A program made the position numbers and the translations under genes. DNA of 64,000 bases, taken from assembly GCA_038380795.1 (NCBI GenBank), contig CM076272.1:1245001-1309000 (forward strand), given 5' to 3'. The notes beneath the pieces were generated by a model, which worked only from the letters and a program-made list of their open reading frames with translations, did not search any database and had not been told where the DNA came from. This document shows positions 1 to 11,349 of this stretch, piece after piece. Source of the DNA: Pyrocephalus nanus (Eukaryota > Chordata > Aves > Passeriformes > Tyrannidae). Positions within the stretch are counted from its first letter, which is position 1. The number at the start of each line of letters is the position of its first letter.

Positions 1-1840
1 GCTACTAACAGCAGATCCTGTTAACCATCAGCTTCCTGAAGGCTCCAGCTTTGGGAGGGAAAAGCATCATTTACTTACTTCAGCAGGCATAAGAAACACG
101 AGGGGAAGTCAACAGCACAATGCATAATAGGTAAGTGATTATAAATCTGATCAGAAAAAAAAAATCAGAGTGGTTTTCCCTTTAATACAATTTAGCAAAA
201 CACCTAGAAAATGTTGAGAAATCTTTAGCAGTGACTGCAAATATAATATGGAAGGAGAGTAAAATCAGAGAAAAAGAGAAATCTGGGCCTTGGGCTCCAT
301 TAAGCTGCAAACATTATTATGGCTGTAGAACAAGAGGTCTGGGGTACCTGGACACCTGAGCACTGGAGTGCTGTCCTCTGCCCCAGAGCTGCCTCCTCAT
401 CTCTAACAGGGATGTCCCCTCCTTGGCAACTGCTCAGAGTCACAACCTTGCCCTTAGCCCAGAGTTCCTGTGCCCTTCCTGAAGAACCTGAGCCAGGACA
501 CATCTCTGGACAGACACAGCCAAAACACCACCAGGAGGGTGAAGGGACAAGCCCCACTCTGAATGGAAGCTGAGACAGGACTTGTCCTCCACCATCTGAC
601 AGTCAAGAGCACATCTTATCCAAAGTGAAGGCTGATCCAACAAACAGCCACGGGAGCCCAAGAGGGTAATGCTGCAAACAGACAGAAGGCACCAATTTTA
701 ACTTCAAAAGCCTGTTTACCTTAAACTTTACCTAAGGACAGAACTGCATTTTGGGGTGGGTAGCATTTATTCCCTCAGTGCTGCTTGGCAGAGCATCAGG
801 CTCCTTGTTCCAAAGTGGCAGGTTCTGTGATGTTTAGGCTGTGACAAAGAACGTGGAGAAGCAGCCAGTGGAGGAGAATTAGCTGCAGCAGGAAGGATAA
901 AAATCTCTGGGGTTTTATTCAGATGGCTGCACTGTGGAAGAGCTGCTTTTCTTCACTGCACGTGCAGACACTGAACTGCTGCTGGACTCAGGAAGGGCCT
1001 GGGCAGCTCTCCCCAGCACAGGAGCTCCACTCCAGGACACCTGGCACTGACTGATGCTGACAAGGGGCTAAAACACACCCCAAAACTCCAACAACAAACC
1101 CAGGAACAACGGAGTAGTGGAGACAGATCGCCACCCATTTCAAAACCTGCCAAACTGAAATAGCTGTTGGGCGAAGTCTGAAAGGCATTCATGTTTGAAA
1201 CTCATCACGTATCAGACTTTCTGGCATTGATGTTAAAAAATATTTTCTCTCCACTAATTTTTTTTTCCACTTCTCCACTCATTTTCTCCACTCCATTTCT
1301 TCCTCCCTAATTAAATCAAAAGGTCATCAGAAACAAGTGGCAGTTTACAGTCAGTCAACACCCTCTCGTGCCACACATGGTAAATTTGGAATAAGACAAC
1401 TTCATCCATATTTCTAAACATCAGTGCAGTCATTGTATATACACTGCATAAACACTTTGCAAGAATGCTTTTTGAAATGTCTTTGCACAAATCCTACTCT
1501 GTGGAACAATTTGGCTTAGCCAAATATGCAGGTACAAGGTGACGGGCAAACTCTGTACTGCCTTGATACACTAACTCTCCTTCCCAGTCATTTGTAGTTG
1601 TTAACAACTCAGATTTTAATTGTAATTTTTGCATGTTGGTGTTTATATAATTTTGTTTTTCTAAATCACTCTAAAACTCTGAATTTTATTTCCTACTTCT
1701 TCTATTCGATAATAATAATAATAAAAAATGTATGCAACAAGGGAAAAACATGCTTATTGTGCACGGTGCTGAAGTGCCAAAGATGCACAATTTACATTAA
1801 TTCCTGCTCTGTGAGAATTTGTCATAACAGGAGTGAATTC
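1..1840. other. Non-coding stretch, no gene seen
   Basis: Mixed-composition DNA with only short open frames (at most about 85 codons) that overlap on both strands and resemble no known protein. A short ATA/AAT run lies near 1710-1724. I see no splice-bounded exon, RNA gene or recognisable transposon. It could be intron or intergenic sequence. Confidence 0.6.
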
Positions 1841-1849
1841 TAAAAGACC

Positions 1850-2050
1850 CTCAACCAAAACTGAATGAACCCTCGTCCACGTTTGCCTGCAAACGTAGCT
1901 TGCATTTTCATCATGCCAATAACAGCATATTGCTCCTTCTATTTTAATCCCTTCTTAATGGGCGAGCTTATCTCCCCATTATTCAGGCAACTTTGCTGTT
2001 CATGCATCAGCAGTTGCATGACAACTGATTAACAAAGCAGGGAATTACTC
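1850..2050. promoter_or_regulatory. Candidate conserved non-coding element (CpG-retaining, AT-rich)
   Basis: This block keeps four CpGs between about 1873 and 1964 (in CTCGTCC, CCACGTT, AAACGTAG and GGGCGAGC) although its surroundings are CpG-poor. It also carries homeodomain-like cores such as CTTCTTAATGGG and CTGATTAAC. Retained CpGs and TAAT cores in otherwise unremarkable sequence are typical of vertebrate enhancers. This is inference from composition only; conservation was not tested. Confidence 0.25.
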
Positions 2051-2650
2051 CTTGACAGCTCTCTCAGAACAGCACAGAGCTCCCCACACCAGACACTGGT
2101 CCCTGCAGGTGTGCGGGGAGCAGCCCCTCACTCAGCACAGCCACTGAAAACATCTTCTCACCACGGGCCTGGAACAACTGAACCAGCTGAACACAGCACA
2201 GCAACACCCCCAGCCTGGGGTGGGGGCTGAGGAGTCATTTCCTACGCTCCTCAGGGGTGGGATTGCTGTTTGACCCTCCCTGCAGAGCCATCAGCTCTGG
2301 ACCTGGAGCTGGGCTCCTGCAGCGGGTCAGGCCCTGGCACTGCACTCAGAACGGGGTGATTGCAGGGGATGATGTCCTGCTGGAACGGCACCAACCCCCT
2401 GCACAGCCAGCAGCCTCCAACAGGACAGGCCCAGGGCTGGGCTGGCACAGCCCCCACACCGCTCCCCAGCTCCAGAGAGGGGCTGCTCCAGGCCAGGGCC
2501 GTGCAGGGAGCTGGGGGTGCAACGCCTGGCCTGCAGGTGACACAGCACTGCAGCCCCCAGTGCCAGCAGCACCAGCTCAAATCTCCCCAAAAACACAAGG
2601 GAGGGTCAGACTCCACCCCCACAGTCCTGCCTGAAGCTCCCACTCAGCTC
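2051..2650. other. GC-rich but CpG-poor block
   Basis: G+C is visibly higher here than in the flanks (about 60%), yet only about nine CpGs occur in 600 bp, so this is not a CpG island. The composition opens several overlapping frames on both strands (up to about 130 codons). One minus-strand frame (2596-2327) begins with a hydrophobic, signal-peptide-like stretch. Open frames on both strands over the same bases are what stop-poor GC-rich DNA gives by chance, so no gene is called. Confidence 0.5.
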
Positions 2651-4156
2651 AGTGGGAACCATAAATGCCTTCAGCCAAAGAGGATCTGACCCCGTGGGAC
2701 ACTTCAACCCAGCTAAGCAGAGCAGGACCATCGTGATCCCAAAGTCTGAGACATTCAGAGTTTGCTTCCATACTCCTACAAATCAAATTTCTCGTTCCAA
2801 GGGCTTTAATCGGTTTTGTAACTCTGTGCAGTGAGAACGCGTAATCTCAAGTCAGATTTTTCATTACATGAATGTTATAAAACCAGGAATGAAATAAGAA
2901 TAAAAGCCATGTAGGATACTTTACAGCACCATTTTAACCCTGGAAGCTACAATGAACATACTTCAAATGCATAACTCCGTTAAAATGCATATATATTTGT
3001 AAATTTTGTGCAGCCTAACCCCTGTTTGGTTAGGGGACTTTCATGAATTAATAGCCTCAGGTTTGCATTCTCCTGCTGCAGACTCTGGGCAAGAACAGCT
3101 CTTGCACTACCAGATTTCCAAACCTCCACAGCATCCAGAGCATCTCAACGTATCTCCAGCTACAAACAGCAGTATTTTCAGGGAACTGTGCTTTTTAACT
3201 CGCTGCAGGGCAGATGAGAGTTGATCCCCAGTAATGATGCCTTTGAAGAAGATTTGGAATAAATCTGTGTGTAAGTAAATGCCCACATCCACAGACATTT
3301 CCAAGGTTGCCACTGATGAGGACTGTTTGTTTATAAGGTTGAGAGCAAAACAATAACCTTGTTTTCATTCAGTTCCTTCAGCACAAGCACAGAATGAGTT
3401 ATCTTACAGACTAATGCATAGCAATTAGTTCATTAATGTATTTTAGCTCGAATCGTACTGCATGCATATCAGACATAAAAACACAACCCCTCTCATCTGA
3501 ATGGATGTGTTCATCATCAGCTGTAAGGTACACACAGCAGAGGCAGGAATTCTGCCTTTCCTCACAACTTTCTTTTCTGCCCTGTGACAGAACACACGTG
3601 CAAGTAACCCCCACACACTGAACATCCGACAGCATTTCAGCTGAGGACTGAAACCACTCTGAGCACAAAACCCACCAGCATTTTTACAATGGAGCCTTCT
3701 CAGAGCAGCCCAACACCTGCTGGTCTGAGCACCACAGCACAGCCCAACCAACTCCACCCCTAAGAGAAGGCCAGATCAAAAGGTATTACTTACATGTGTG
3801 AGTCTTCTTCGTTACAGAAATACCTGCAGGGAAGAAACGACACCAAGGTTAGCAGAGCCACCACTGGGGGAATTCTTTTGACATGCATTTTATCATCCAT
3901 CTATTTAATCAGACACACAGCAGAGAGAGGAATGAAAATGGCCACGATTCGGAGGTTAAAGGTGGAAGGGTCCCCCCTCTCTGAGTGCAGACTTTAATGG
4001 TGTGTTTTTACACCTCCCCTATAAACATACCGACACCATCGCTTCAGCAGATACCCATCTGCACCACCTGTGCTGCTGCCCTACAGCTGATGCCCCAAGC
4101 AGACACCACCAACACCCTGTGGAAGCCCCCCTCTCATTTCCCACACTCCCAGGACC
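2651..4156. other. Non-coding stretch, no gene seen
   Basis: AT-rich sequence in the first half (2840-3010), then ordinary mixed sequence. The longest frame is about 104 codons and is unrecognised. No RNA gene or repeat family is visible. Confidence 0.55.
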
Positions 4157-4520
4157 CGGTGCCCCTGACAGCACCCGGACAGAACGGATGGGAGCGGCGC
4201 AGCCATTCCTTCGCCAGTTATTAAATTCGAGCAGTTCCTTGATGGCAAAGCTGTAGCTTATGCTCATTAAAAACAAATGACACAGCTCTCTCAACGTGAG
4301 TATTGCTCGCCATAATTCCAAGGCAGATGTTAAATACATAATTTCGGCGGTAATAAAGATGTTTTTGTGCTAGACGGGCATGTGGCGGCAATCACCAGCG
4401 ATGGGCCGGTGCCAGTGCAACTGGAGAGGCATTTTAAAGGAAGCAGCAGAGTGAACAGAACGAGGCAAAATTCATAATACCAAGCAGAGATAAAATTAAC
4501 TCTGTTAAATGTCATTGGAA
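4157..4520. promoter_or_regulatory. Candidate enhancer-like element with dense CpGs
   Basis: About 16 CpGs fall between 4157 and 4461, far more than in neighbouring 300-bp stretches, in DNA that is not especially GC-rich from 4215 onward (runs such as TTAAATACATAATTTCGGCGG). AT-rich homeodomain-like cores (ATTAAA, AAATTAAC) are interspersed. CpG retention suggests low germline methylation or purifying selection. No TATA-box promoter or coding frame accompanies it. The function is inference; an old degraded CpG island is an alternative. Confidence 0.35.
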
Positions 4521-5500
4521 TTCATGCTTGAATACAAACAATATTGTCTCCACTGTGGTAGATAACTGGTGATGTACTCAGACCCCTCAGTGTTTCAGCT
4601 TCACTCTCCTTGGGGGGAATTTTGTGAGGAGAAAGATGCTACTGGAAGCAGTACAAGTATTTAAAACATTTCATTGGTGATTAAGGCCTGTAATGAAATT
4701 TTGGAGTTGGAATTGTTTGGCTTAGTGCTCATGAAAGGCAGAGAGACCTGGATCTCCTCTGCTACCCCCTCCAGTTCCTTTAACCACCTCTTCCAAAACA
4801 AATTACTACGGAAAAAAATGGGCTTTTATTTCAGGCCTCTTGGTTGTGGAATGTCTTGGGGAGGCAGTAAGTTCTAACAACCAATAAAAATGTAGATACC
4901 TGATTGGCAAATTTTGAGCTAACTTCCAAAGCCACCAGTTTTCAAACTATTAATGCTTTTTATAAATCCAGAAACCCCTAATGCCAACCCCAAACATGGA
5001 GCCAGCAAGTCTGACATAAATTCCACGAGGATTTTTTTTTTAAAAATTGCACTTGTGTGGCTATTGGCCTTTTGGTTTGGAACTACCAAGGGTAAGCACT
5101 GGAACCTTCCTTTTCCCTGAAAAGAAAAGCTGAGAGGCTTTGAGAAGAGAAGTTCTGAGAGTTCCTCCGGGCAATTTTCTAAATGTGAGACACTGGTAAG
5201 CAATTTACAAAAATCAGCATCCTAGAACTTGATTATGTATATGAATTAATTTAAATGGAAAGGTCCTGGCCAAACGTGCACACACCTCATGCAAGGGGCT
5301 AAAATTACAGCCACAAAGTGTAGAGCCAAGGTAAGCACTGGGAACAAAAGAAAAACAAGCATAACAAAAATAAAACCTTTCAGTTATACAAGTAGCTACT
5401 ACAGGGGGCAAATTCATCCTTTAAATTGGTAATTTTTGTAAGAGCAAGCTTTCCTGGCTTTTCATTGCAGGCCAGTCATTCCTGGCTGGCTCAGAGCAGG
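4521..5500. other. Non-coding stretch, no gene seen
   Basis: AT-rich DNA with short unrecognised frames (under 100 codons). No RNA gene, exon or repeat family is visible. Confidence 0.55.
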
Positions 5501-5520
5501 GGACAGGACAGGACAGGACA
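5501..5520 (+). repeat. Short GGACA tandem repeat (4 copies)
   Basis: Four perfect copies of GGACA occupy 5501-5520, followed by a G run. This is a minor microsatellite likely to vary in length. Confidence 0.85.
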
Positions 5521-5909
5521 GGGGGTGTCCCCAGGAGCTGAGCTCAGCAAGAGCCCAGGCAAGGAGAGGGTCAGAGACACCTGAAATATCGGCATCAAAA
5601 CGCACCAACAGCACCTGAGCACCCTCTGGCAGGAGTGCAGAACCTCCCTGAGGGTTTTCCTGAAGATCTGCCTTAGCCTTTGGATTTGAAACGGAAGCTG
5701 CTGCTGGAACACTGGCTCTGCCTCCAGGGTTTGTGCTGCTGTTTGACTTCTGGAGTGACCACTGAACAGCACCAACAGCTCGGACAGCACCATCATCCTC
5801 ACACTGTCCCAATGGCCCCCTGGCACACACACTGCCCACCCCATCTGGCCAAGCCCTACAGTTCTAAGGAGGTTTTATGGAATGGAAATGCAGGGAGAGA
5901 AAGGTCTTA
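5521..5909. other. Non-coding stretch, no gene seen
   Basis: Moderately GC-rich sequence with overlapping frames of up to 125 codons on the minus strand (reaching to 5844) and a shorter one on the plus strand. None resembles a known protein. Overlap on both strands argues for chance. Confidence 0.5.
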
Positions 5910-6540
5910 AATTCGAACACCATTTGCAAAACTTCCCGTCCCCAGCGCTCGTGCTCGTCAATGGCTCCAGCAGCGCTCCTTCAGCACTGTGGGAGCCATA
6001 TGTGAGCGCTTCTCGCCGAAAATAATGCTCTCTGGAAAATCACTTTGAACAGAAAGTGCTTATGCTGTCACTTCTGATTACTCACAGCCCCCTCACAATG
6101 GGATTTGCCACAGCACCAAACAGACTTAGCTGTATTCGCTGACTGCGGGCCTGCTTCCCCTGCTGCACGAAACACTGATGGAAATATTGCTGCTTCTATT
6201 TCACTACCTGATTTTTTTTCTCTTGGCGGGTTTTTCCAATCAGACGTTTCCACAATAATTACCGATCGCTATCTCCTGAAGGCCTTTGAGCTGGTTTATG
6301 CAGATGTTTTTAGATAACCTTTCAAAACAGCAGCTTAGGGGTGGGTATTTCTGTGTCTCTCTTCATCATTCCACCGGTGGTTGCACTGAAAGCAGAGCAT
6401 TTTGCTCTGAGCTGTGGTTTTAAAGCAGCTAAACTGCAATCCGGTGCAACGAGGAGAAATGCTGCCAGTGGGTTCAACGGGATTAGGTTTAAATTAATCA
6501 GGAACCTTCGGTGATGTTAAAGCGAGTTATGAATTTTTTA
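5910..6540. promoter_or_regulatory. Candidate enhancer-like element, CpG-retaining, about 630 bp
   Basis: About 22 CpGs occur here, clustered at 5938-6018, 6137-6168, 6226-6268 and 6442-6523, although the block is AT-rich overall. Sub-segments have an unscrambled, motif-dense look: ATAATTACCGATCG around 6255-6268 and AAATTAATCAGG around 6491. This density is unlike the flanks and is not a classic CpG island, since G+C is below 50%. I infer one or more clustered regulatory elements; cross-species conservation would decide. Confidence 0.35.
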
Positions 6541-7416
6541 AGAAGCCTTCTCTTTCACACAGGTGACTCTTAGTGAGTGGAGAAACTGAGCAAAAAATGT
6601 ACCAGCACATCACTGAAATTAGATACATTATAGAGTGCTTTAAATGTAAACATTGAGGATGCAACACTGCCATCAGTTTTAGTTTTTAATGCAGGAAGCC
6701 GATGGCTCTGCTATTCAGAACATTCAAGGTAGGTAATAATATCCTAGAAATGGGTGTATTGTGGAAAAAAAGAGTCAGTCTGAAAACCACTTAATGTAAA
6801 AAAAAAAAAAAGGGGAGTTAGAAGATCTCTGGCTCTCTCTGAGCCAGGGCTACATCCCACTTGTGTTTAGGTTGGGATGCCTTTCCTGTGAGCTGTATCC
6901 AAAAAGTTTTATGCAGACAACTCATCAGTTCTTCTGAAACCAAGAGGATCTCCTGTGAAACTCATTCTGCAAGTCCAACACACCCCAGTAATTTTCTTCA
7001 CTACTGGGATTACTCTTGTCTGTAAATATTTCTGGGACTGGACCACCAGTTTAAGCAGATTTGAGTAGACACTATTTAATGAAACCTAACCCCAAAACAC
7101 AACACTGAAAGACAAAGGTTTATTTTTAATAAGTAGAGCCCAAAGAACCTACTGATTCCCGTTCAAAACGTTATTTCATATAAAATCCCATTTTTTAATG
7201 GGTTTCATTTGCAAATGGGATGGGCTTTAGAAATGTGTGACCACTCAGCACTATTAGCACTGCCCTGCCCAGCCAGCTTTCCCTCCTCATTTCACAACAA
7301 ACACAAAATAAAAAGCATAAAGAGAGGAAGAAACAACACTGTAACTTCAGTGTTGCTAATACAGAAAGACTTCCTGACTCAACCAGCCAGACTTCAAAGT
7401 AAAGCAAAGGAAATGT
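6541..7416. other. Non-coding stretch with A-run and small hairpin
   Basis: AT-rich non-coding DNA. A run of 14 A lies at 6798-6811. A short hairpin follows: CTGGCTC (6829-6835), loop TCTCT, GAGCCAG (6841-6847), extendable by a wobble and one more pair. It is too short for a microRNA precursor. No gene seen. Confidence 0.5.
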
Positions 7417-7620
7417 CACGAAAATACCACAATCTATCAGTGCCACGGTTATCAGCGAGTGAAAGTTTCAGTATTACACTTATCACGGAATGTATCGCTT
7501 GTGCAGCGCCGTTTGACATTCCTGATCAGCGCCAAATCTCAAACAAATTAACATCTCACACCCTTCTCATCCCCGCCACTGCCATGCAACGCTCTCTGCA
7601 GCCACAATCGATTTCTTCAG
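7417..7620. promoter_or_regulatory. Candidate enhancer-like element, CpG-dense, about 200 bp
   Basis: Eleven CpGs lie in about 190 bp (7419-7609), including GCGCCG at 7506-7511, in a mixed AT/GC context with repeated TATCA/GATA-like cores (TTATCAGCG, CTTATCACGG, TGTATCGC) and TGATCAGCGCC. The flanks are CpG-poor. A plus-strand frame of 138 codons spans 7209-7625 but starts well upstream and has no recognisable domain. I interpret the block as regulatory rather than coding, by inference. Confidence 0.35.
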
Positions 7621-8421
7621 AATGAAAGGACCTGATCCACCCATTCCCCTTCCCCCCCCTCCCACCACCAGTCAGTAATTTGCCATGATGGGTGGTATTT
7701 ACAAAAATAGCCTGCTGGATGCGATGAACTTTGAAAAGAGTATCTACCAACAGAGACAGGATATTCTTTTGCAAGCAGTTAGCCTGACTGACCTTCACTA
7801 GCCAGCTTCAAATGGAGATAACAATGTCTTCAAGTACAAAAAGAGACTCAGATATTTTATACATCAGAAGCTCTTTCTCACAGTTGCCCGTCCAAATAAA
7901 GCAGCATAATGAAACACTGCTTACTCTGTGAACCCAGATCCCTGCTGCTGTTGTACAGTTGTCAACTTCCCACATTTCAAGGGGAAAACACACTTTGATG
8001 TGCAGCGAGATAAGTAAAAAGTCCCCTGTCTGGCAGAATACATTACTCTGCAAAATATCAAAGGGGGATATTCTTGAGTGCAATTTCCTTAAACCTCCAA
8101 GAAAACTCCTCCTCAGGAGTTTGTGAGGAATAAACACACGGCATCCCTGGCAGAGCTCAGAACTCATCTCTGGGACCTCTGAGAAGCACCAGTGCTCCCC
8201 TTTGCTGTGCTTTTTGTGCCCAGACCGGGTGATCAGCACTGCCCTGACAGCTGTAAATCTCTGTAGATGCCCTATGTATATGATGCTTTGCTCATGTGGG
8301 GGTGTGTATCAATAGATGTATTTTTTCCCCACTTTTCTCTCCCCTCCCCTCGAGCCAGCATTATGCCTCCAGCCTGTTTTGGAACATGCACATTTTAGGA
8401 TGGATTGGAAATCTTGGGGGG
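7621..8421. other. Non-coding stretch, no gene seen
   Basis: Begins with a C-rich segment (run of 8 C at 7652-7659). One minus-strand frame of 143 codons (8239-7808) is unrecognised and not supported by any domain. Confidence 0.5.
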
Positions 8422-8444
8422 AAAAAAAAAAAAAAAAAAAAAAG
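8422..8444 (+). repeat. Poly-A tract, 23 A
   Basis: An uninterrupted run of 23 A preceded by a G-rich stretch. No target-site duplication or recognisable retroposon body is adjacent, so it is called simple sequence, not a retroposon tail. Confidence 0.9.
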
Positions 8445-11220
8445 GAGTTAAAATTTTAAACTAAGCCTCCTGCCTGACACATTGTGTAAAATCAGAAAGA
8501 AAACACATTACAAGCTTGGATCCCACCGTGTTTCATCCTGTCACTCCACTCCTTTTTGCTGCCCCCACACAAAGGTGGCAGTTGTGGTGGAATATCATAT
8601 GGAACACTCGGGCACTTGCAGAGAGCCCACCAGGGCAGAATAACAGACTGGAGAGGATTCAGAAAGGAGCTCATCCTTTCAGAAACCTTAGTAATGGTTT
8701 GTGTTAAAGCCTGTGCAGATCTCTGGCTGGAGGAGCTCTGAGATCTCGGTGGGCCATTGTTTAGGGTGACCAAGGTGAATTAACACACCCCCCCAGAGCT
8801 GCAAACACAACTGAGGGCAATTTAATCAAACCAAAGGGGGTTGCCAGAGCAGTGTCCTTGCCTGGGACGCCAGAGCTGTCCATGATCCCCAGCACACATC
8901 ACTGAAAGCACTCCAAGTAATTCCGGTATTTTGTTGCCAAAATTGTTAAGGGACATGAATGCTCACAGTTCACTCCATAAGAAAATGGAATTCCGTGCCA
9001 GGGCAGCACGGCCCAAGGACAGCATCCACCAGGCGTGTTAGAACAAGGAAGCTTTCCAGAATTATGACACCCCCCAAAAAAACCCCTCAGCTTCAAATAT
9101 GACAACATAATTTTTTCATGTCAGATTCCAGTTTTTCTTGGGTCTGTTCACAGCTTTTCTCCAGAAGGAAAGGTCTCCCAGTGTGGATCAAGGTGTTTCC
9201 AGCAGGCAGGCCCAGATCCATCATGTCCTCGAGTCCACAGGTACACAACAAAGTCACAGGAATCAAGACTGACCTCAGTGTTTCAGTACTGAAAAAAGCC
9301 CCAGCCTTGCTCTCCTGCTATTCACACTTGTTTCTTGTGCCTAAAATCTATGAAAGAAATGTTCAGGGTTGTATTTTGGAGGTGTTTGTCAGTATTACTT
9401 CCCGAATCATATGGTTATTTTTGGTTATTTATGGTTATTTTCCACAGCACAGTTTATTTTTTTACTTTTTGCTCAAATTGATTTGAAATAAACAGATTAA
9501 AAAGCCTATGGATTTGTTTTTTAAAAATTGTTTCAACCTTATTTTACTCAGATATTTGACTTTTTTAGCCATTGCAACTCAGACTGGCCTCCTGGCTCTG
9601 AGAGTGACTTTCTGCATCATCTAGGCATTTCATGACTTCATTTTTCAGCAGCTGACAGCCTCCCCCCCCTTCAAAACCAGGGTAGGACCCGTGAAAACAT
9701 GAATACAAATGACTGTAGTTCTTCCAAAGTTACAGAGTATTCATAAGAGAGAAATCACCACTATCCTGAGTTATTTGTCATCTGCACAACTGACAGCTGA
9801 AAGAGTTCCCTGCTCCTTCCTGATTTTTCCCAAATCAAAAATTCTTAACAGACCCCAAAATTGATATCAAACCTCTGGTGCCCAAAACTGCTCCAAAAAA
9901 CCAATAATTTAACAAAAAACCCCAAGACTCAAGTGTCCCTGTTTAAGGCTGAGATGATGATGCTGTGGCCATCAGAGATGCACTTGCTGTCAGCCCACAC
10001 CTAAAATCCCAACTTCTCCCTTCTGATTAATCCTGAACAAACCATTCCCATAACACCGCTCTGGACAACTGAGCACGTGCAACTCCTCGTCCCAAACCTT
10101 GCAGTAAATGATCAGTTCTGAGCTCTATGGAAACCCCAAGCTAACAGTCATTGATGCCAGATGGAAGAGTTGTGGATCTCACACACACACAGTTCCTCAG
10201 TGCTGGCACCCCATGTGACAGCTGGCACAGAGTGCTGACATTTTTGGGGGGTTTTATCTGATGAGAGATCAAATATTGGACAAATATGATAAAATTATAA
10301 ACAAACCTCTTATTTGGAAAGATGTAAATTGGAAAGATGGTGAATTTTAACCATTTTTGTACAACCTGACAGTCCCTCCCATTCTTTTGCCCTTGCAAAT
10401 AAACAGTGCCTTAGATTAGGAGAAATTAAACAAAGAATCTTCATTAAACAGCCACAATGTTCTTACATGACAGATGTTGCCAGAGCACGGGCTAAACATC
10501 CATCCCACATTTGTACTGCATTCCACACATTAAAAGTCAGAGATAGTTCAGAGCTGTGTGTTAGGACTGTGTTTCCAGCAGGAGTGTTTACAGGAAAACC
10601 ACAGATTAGCTTTGTTTTAATGATTATTTGTTACACAACTGACTGAGCAAATCCCAAAGCAGAGATTTCCAGGCAGCCTTGCAGAGCAGTGCAGTTACAC
10701 TGACAGAACCAGCAGAACCCACAGAGCTGCAGTCCCTAAACAGACTGCAAGGTGCAAGGAAAGCCAACACCTCTTAAAAACTCTCAGGGACTTTCTTAGT
10801 GTTGTGTTTTCAGTTGAACTGTGAGCCCTCCTGCTTTTTTCAGTCTCCTTCAGCTACAGGCTCTTTCCTGCCAGCACACTCAGAGCCACAATTCCTTTAG
10901 CTTGCACTGGGTATATGGGCAAGAAGCTCTGGAATGTGTGAACTTCCCAAGTTCACTGCCCTGACACTGCCAGCTCCAGCACTGAACCAGCCCCTGGCTG
11001 TCAGTCCTCACAGCCAGACCTCCCCACCACTCGATTCACTGACTGCCCTTTTCTCTACCTCAGTGTGATCCATGACAAGGAAAATGTCCCAGCAGATGGG
11101 AACCTGTAAACAAGCAGCACCGCTTTTGCAAACTCCCTGCTTGTTGGCATCGGGAGGAGTCAAAGAGCAGCAGGTTTGGCACATGCACACACACCTGAGT
11201 GCTGGAGAGCCCCCTGTCCA
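8445..11220. other. Non-coding stretch, no gene seen
   Basis: Ordinary mixed sequence. Small curiosities are a run of 8 C at 9662-9669 and three near-tandem copies of GGTTATTT at about 9415-9440. Frames reach about 122 codons and are unrecognised. No RNA gene, exon or transposon was identified. Confidence 0.55.
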
Positions 11221-11349
11221 CACCACTGTACAGGCAGGGGGATGGATCAGCACAGGCAGGGGGATGGATCAGCACAGGCAGGGGGATGGATCACCACGGG
11301 CAGGGGGATGGATCACCACTGTACAGGCAGGGGGATGGATCACCACTGA
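11221..11349 (+). repeat. G-rich minisatellite, 5 copies of about 22 bp
   Basis: The core GGCAGGGGGATGGATCA starts at 11233, 11255, 11277, 11299 and 11326, giving spacings of 22, 22, 22 and 27 bp. The last copy is preceded by the same CACCACTGTA decamer (11314-11323) that precedes the first copy (11221-11230), so the array has a unit-plus-flank duplication. The GGCAGGGG part resembles the classical hypervariable minisatellite core. Plus-strand frames running through it are repeat artefacts. Confidence 0.9.

Noticed and set aside
2327..2596. Minus-strand frame with a signal-peptide-like start
   Set aside because: Lies in GC-rich, stop-poor DNA with four other overlapping frames. The hydrophobic start alone is weak and the remainder matches nothing known.
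4157..6540. CpG-island promoter
   Set aside because: CpG counts are raised but G+C is too low and there is no adjacent exon or start-site context; called as possible regulatory elements instead.
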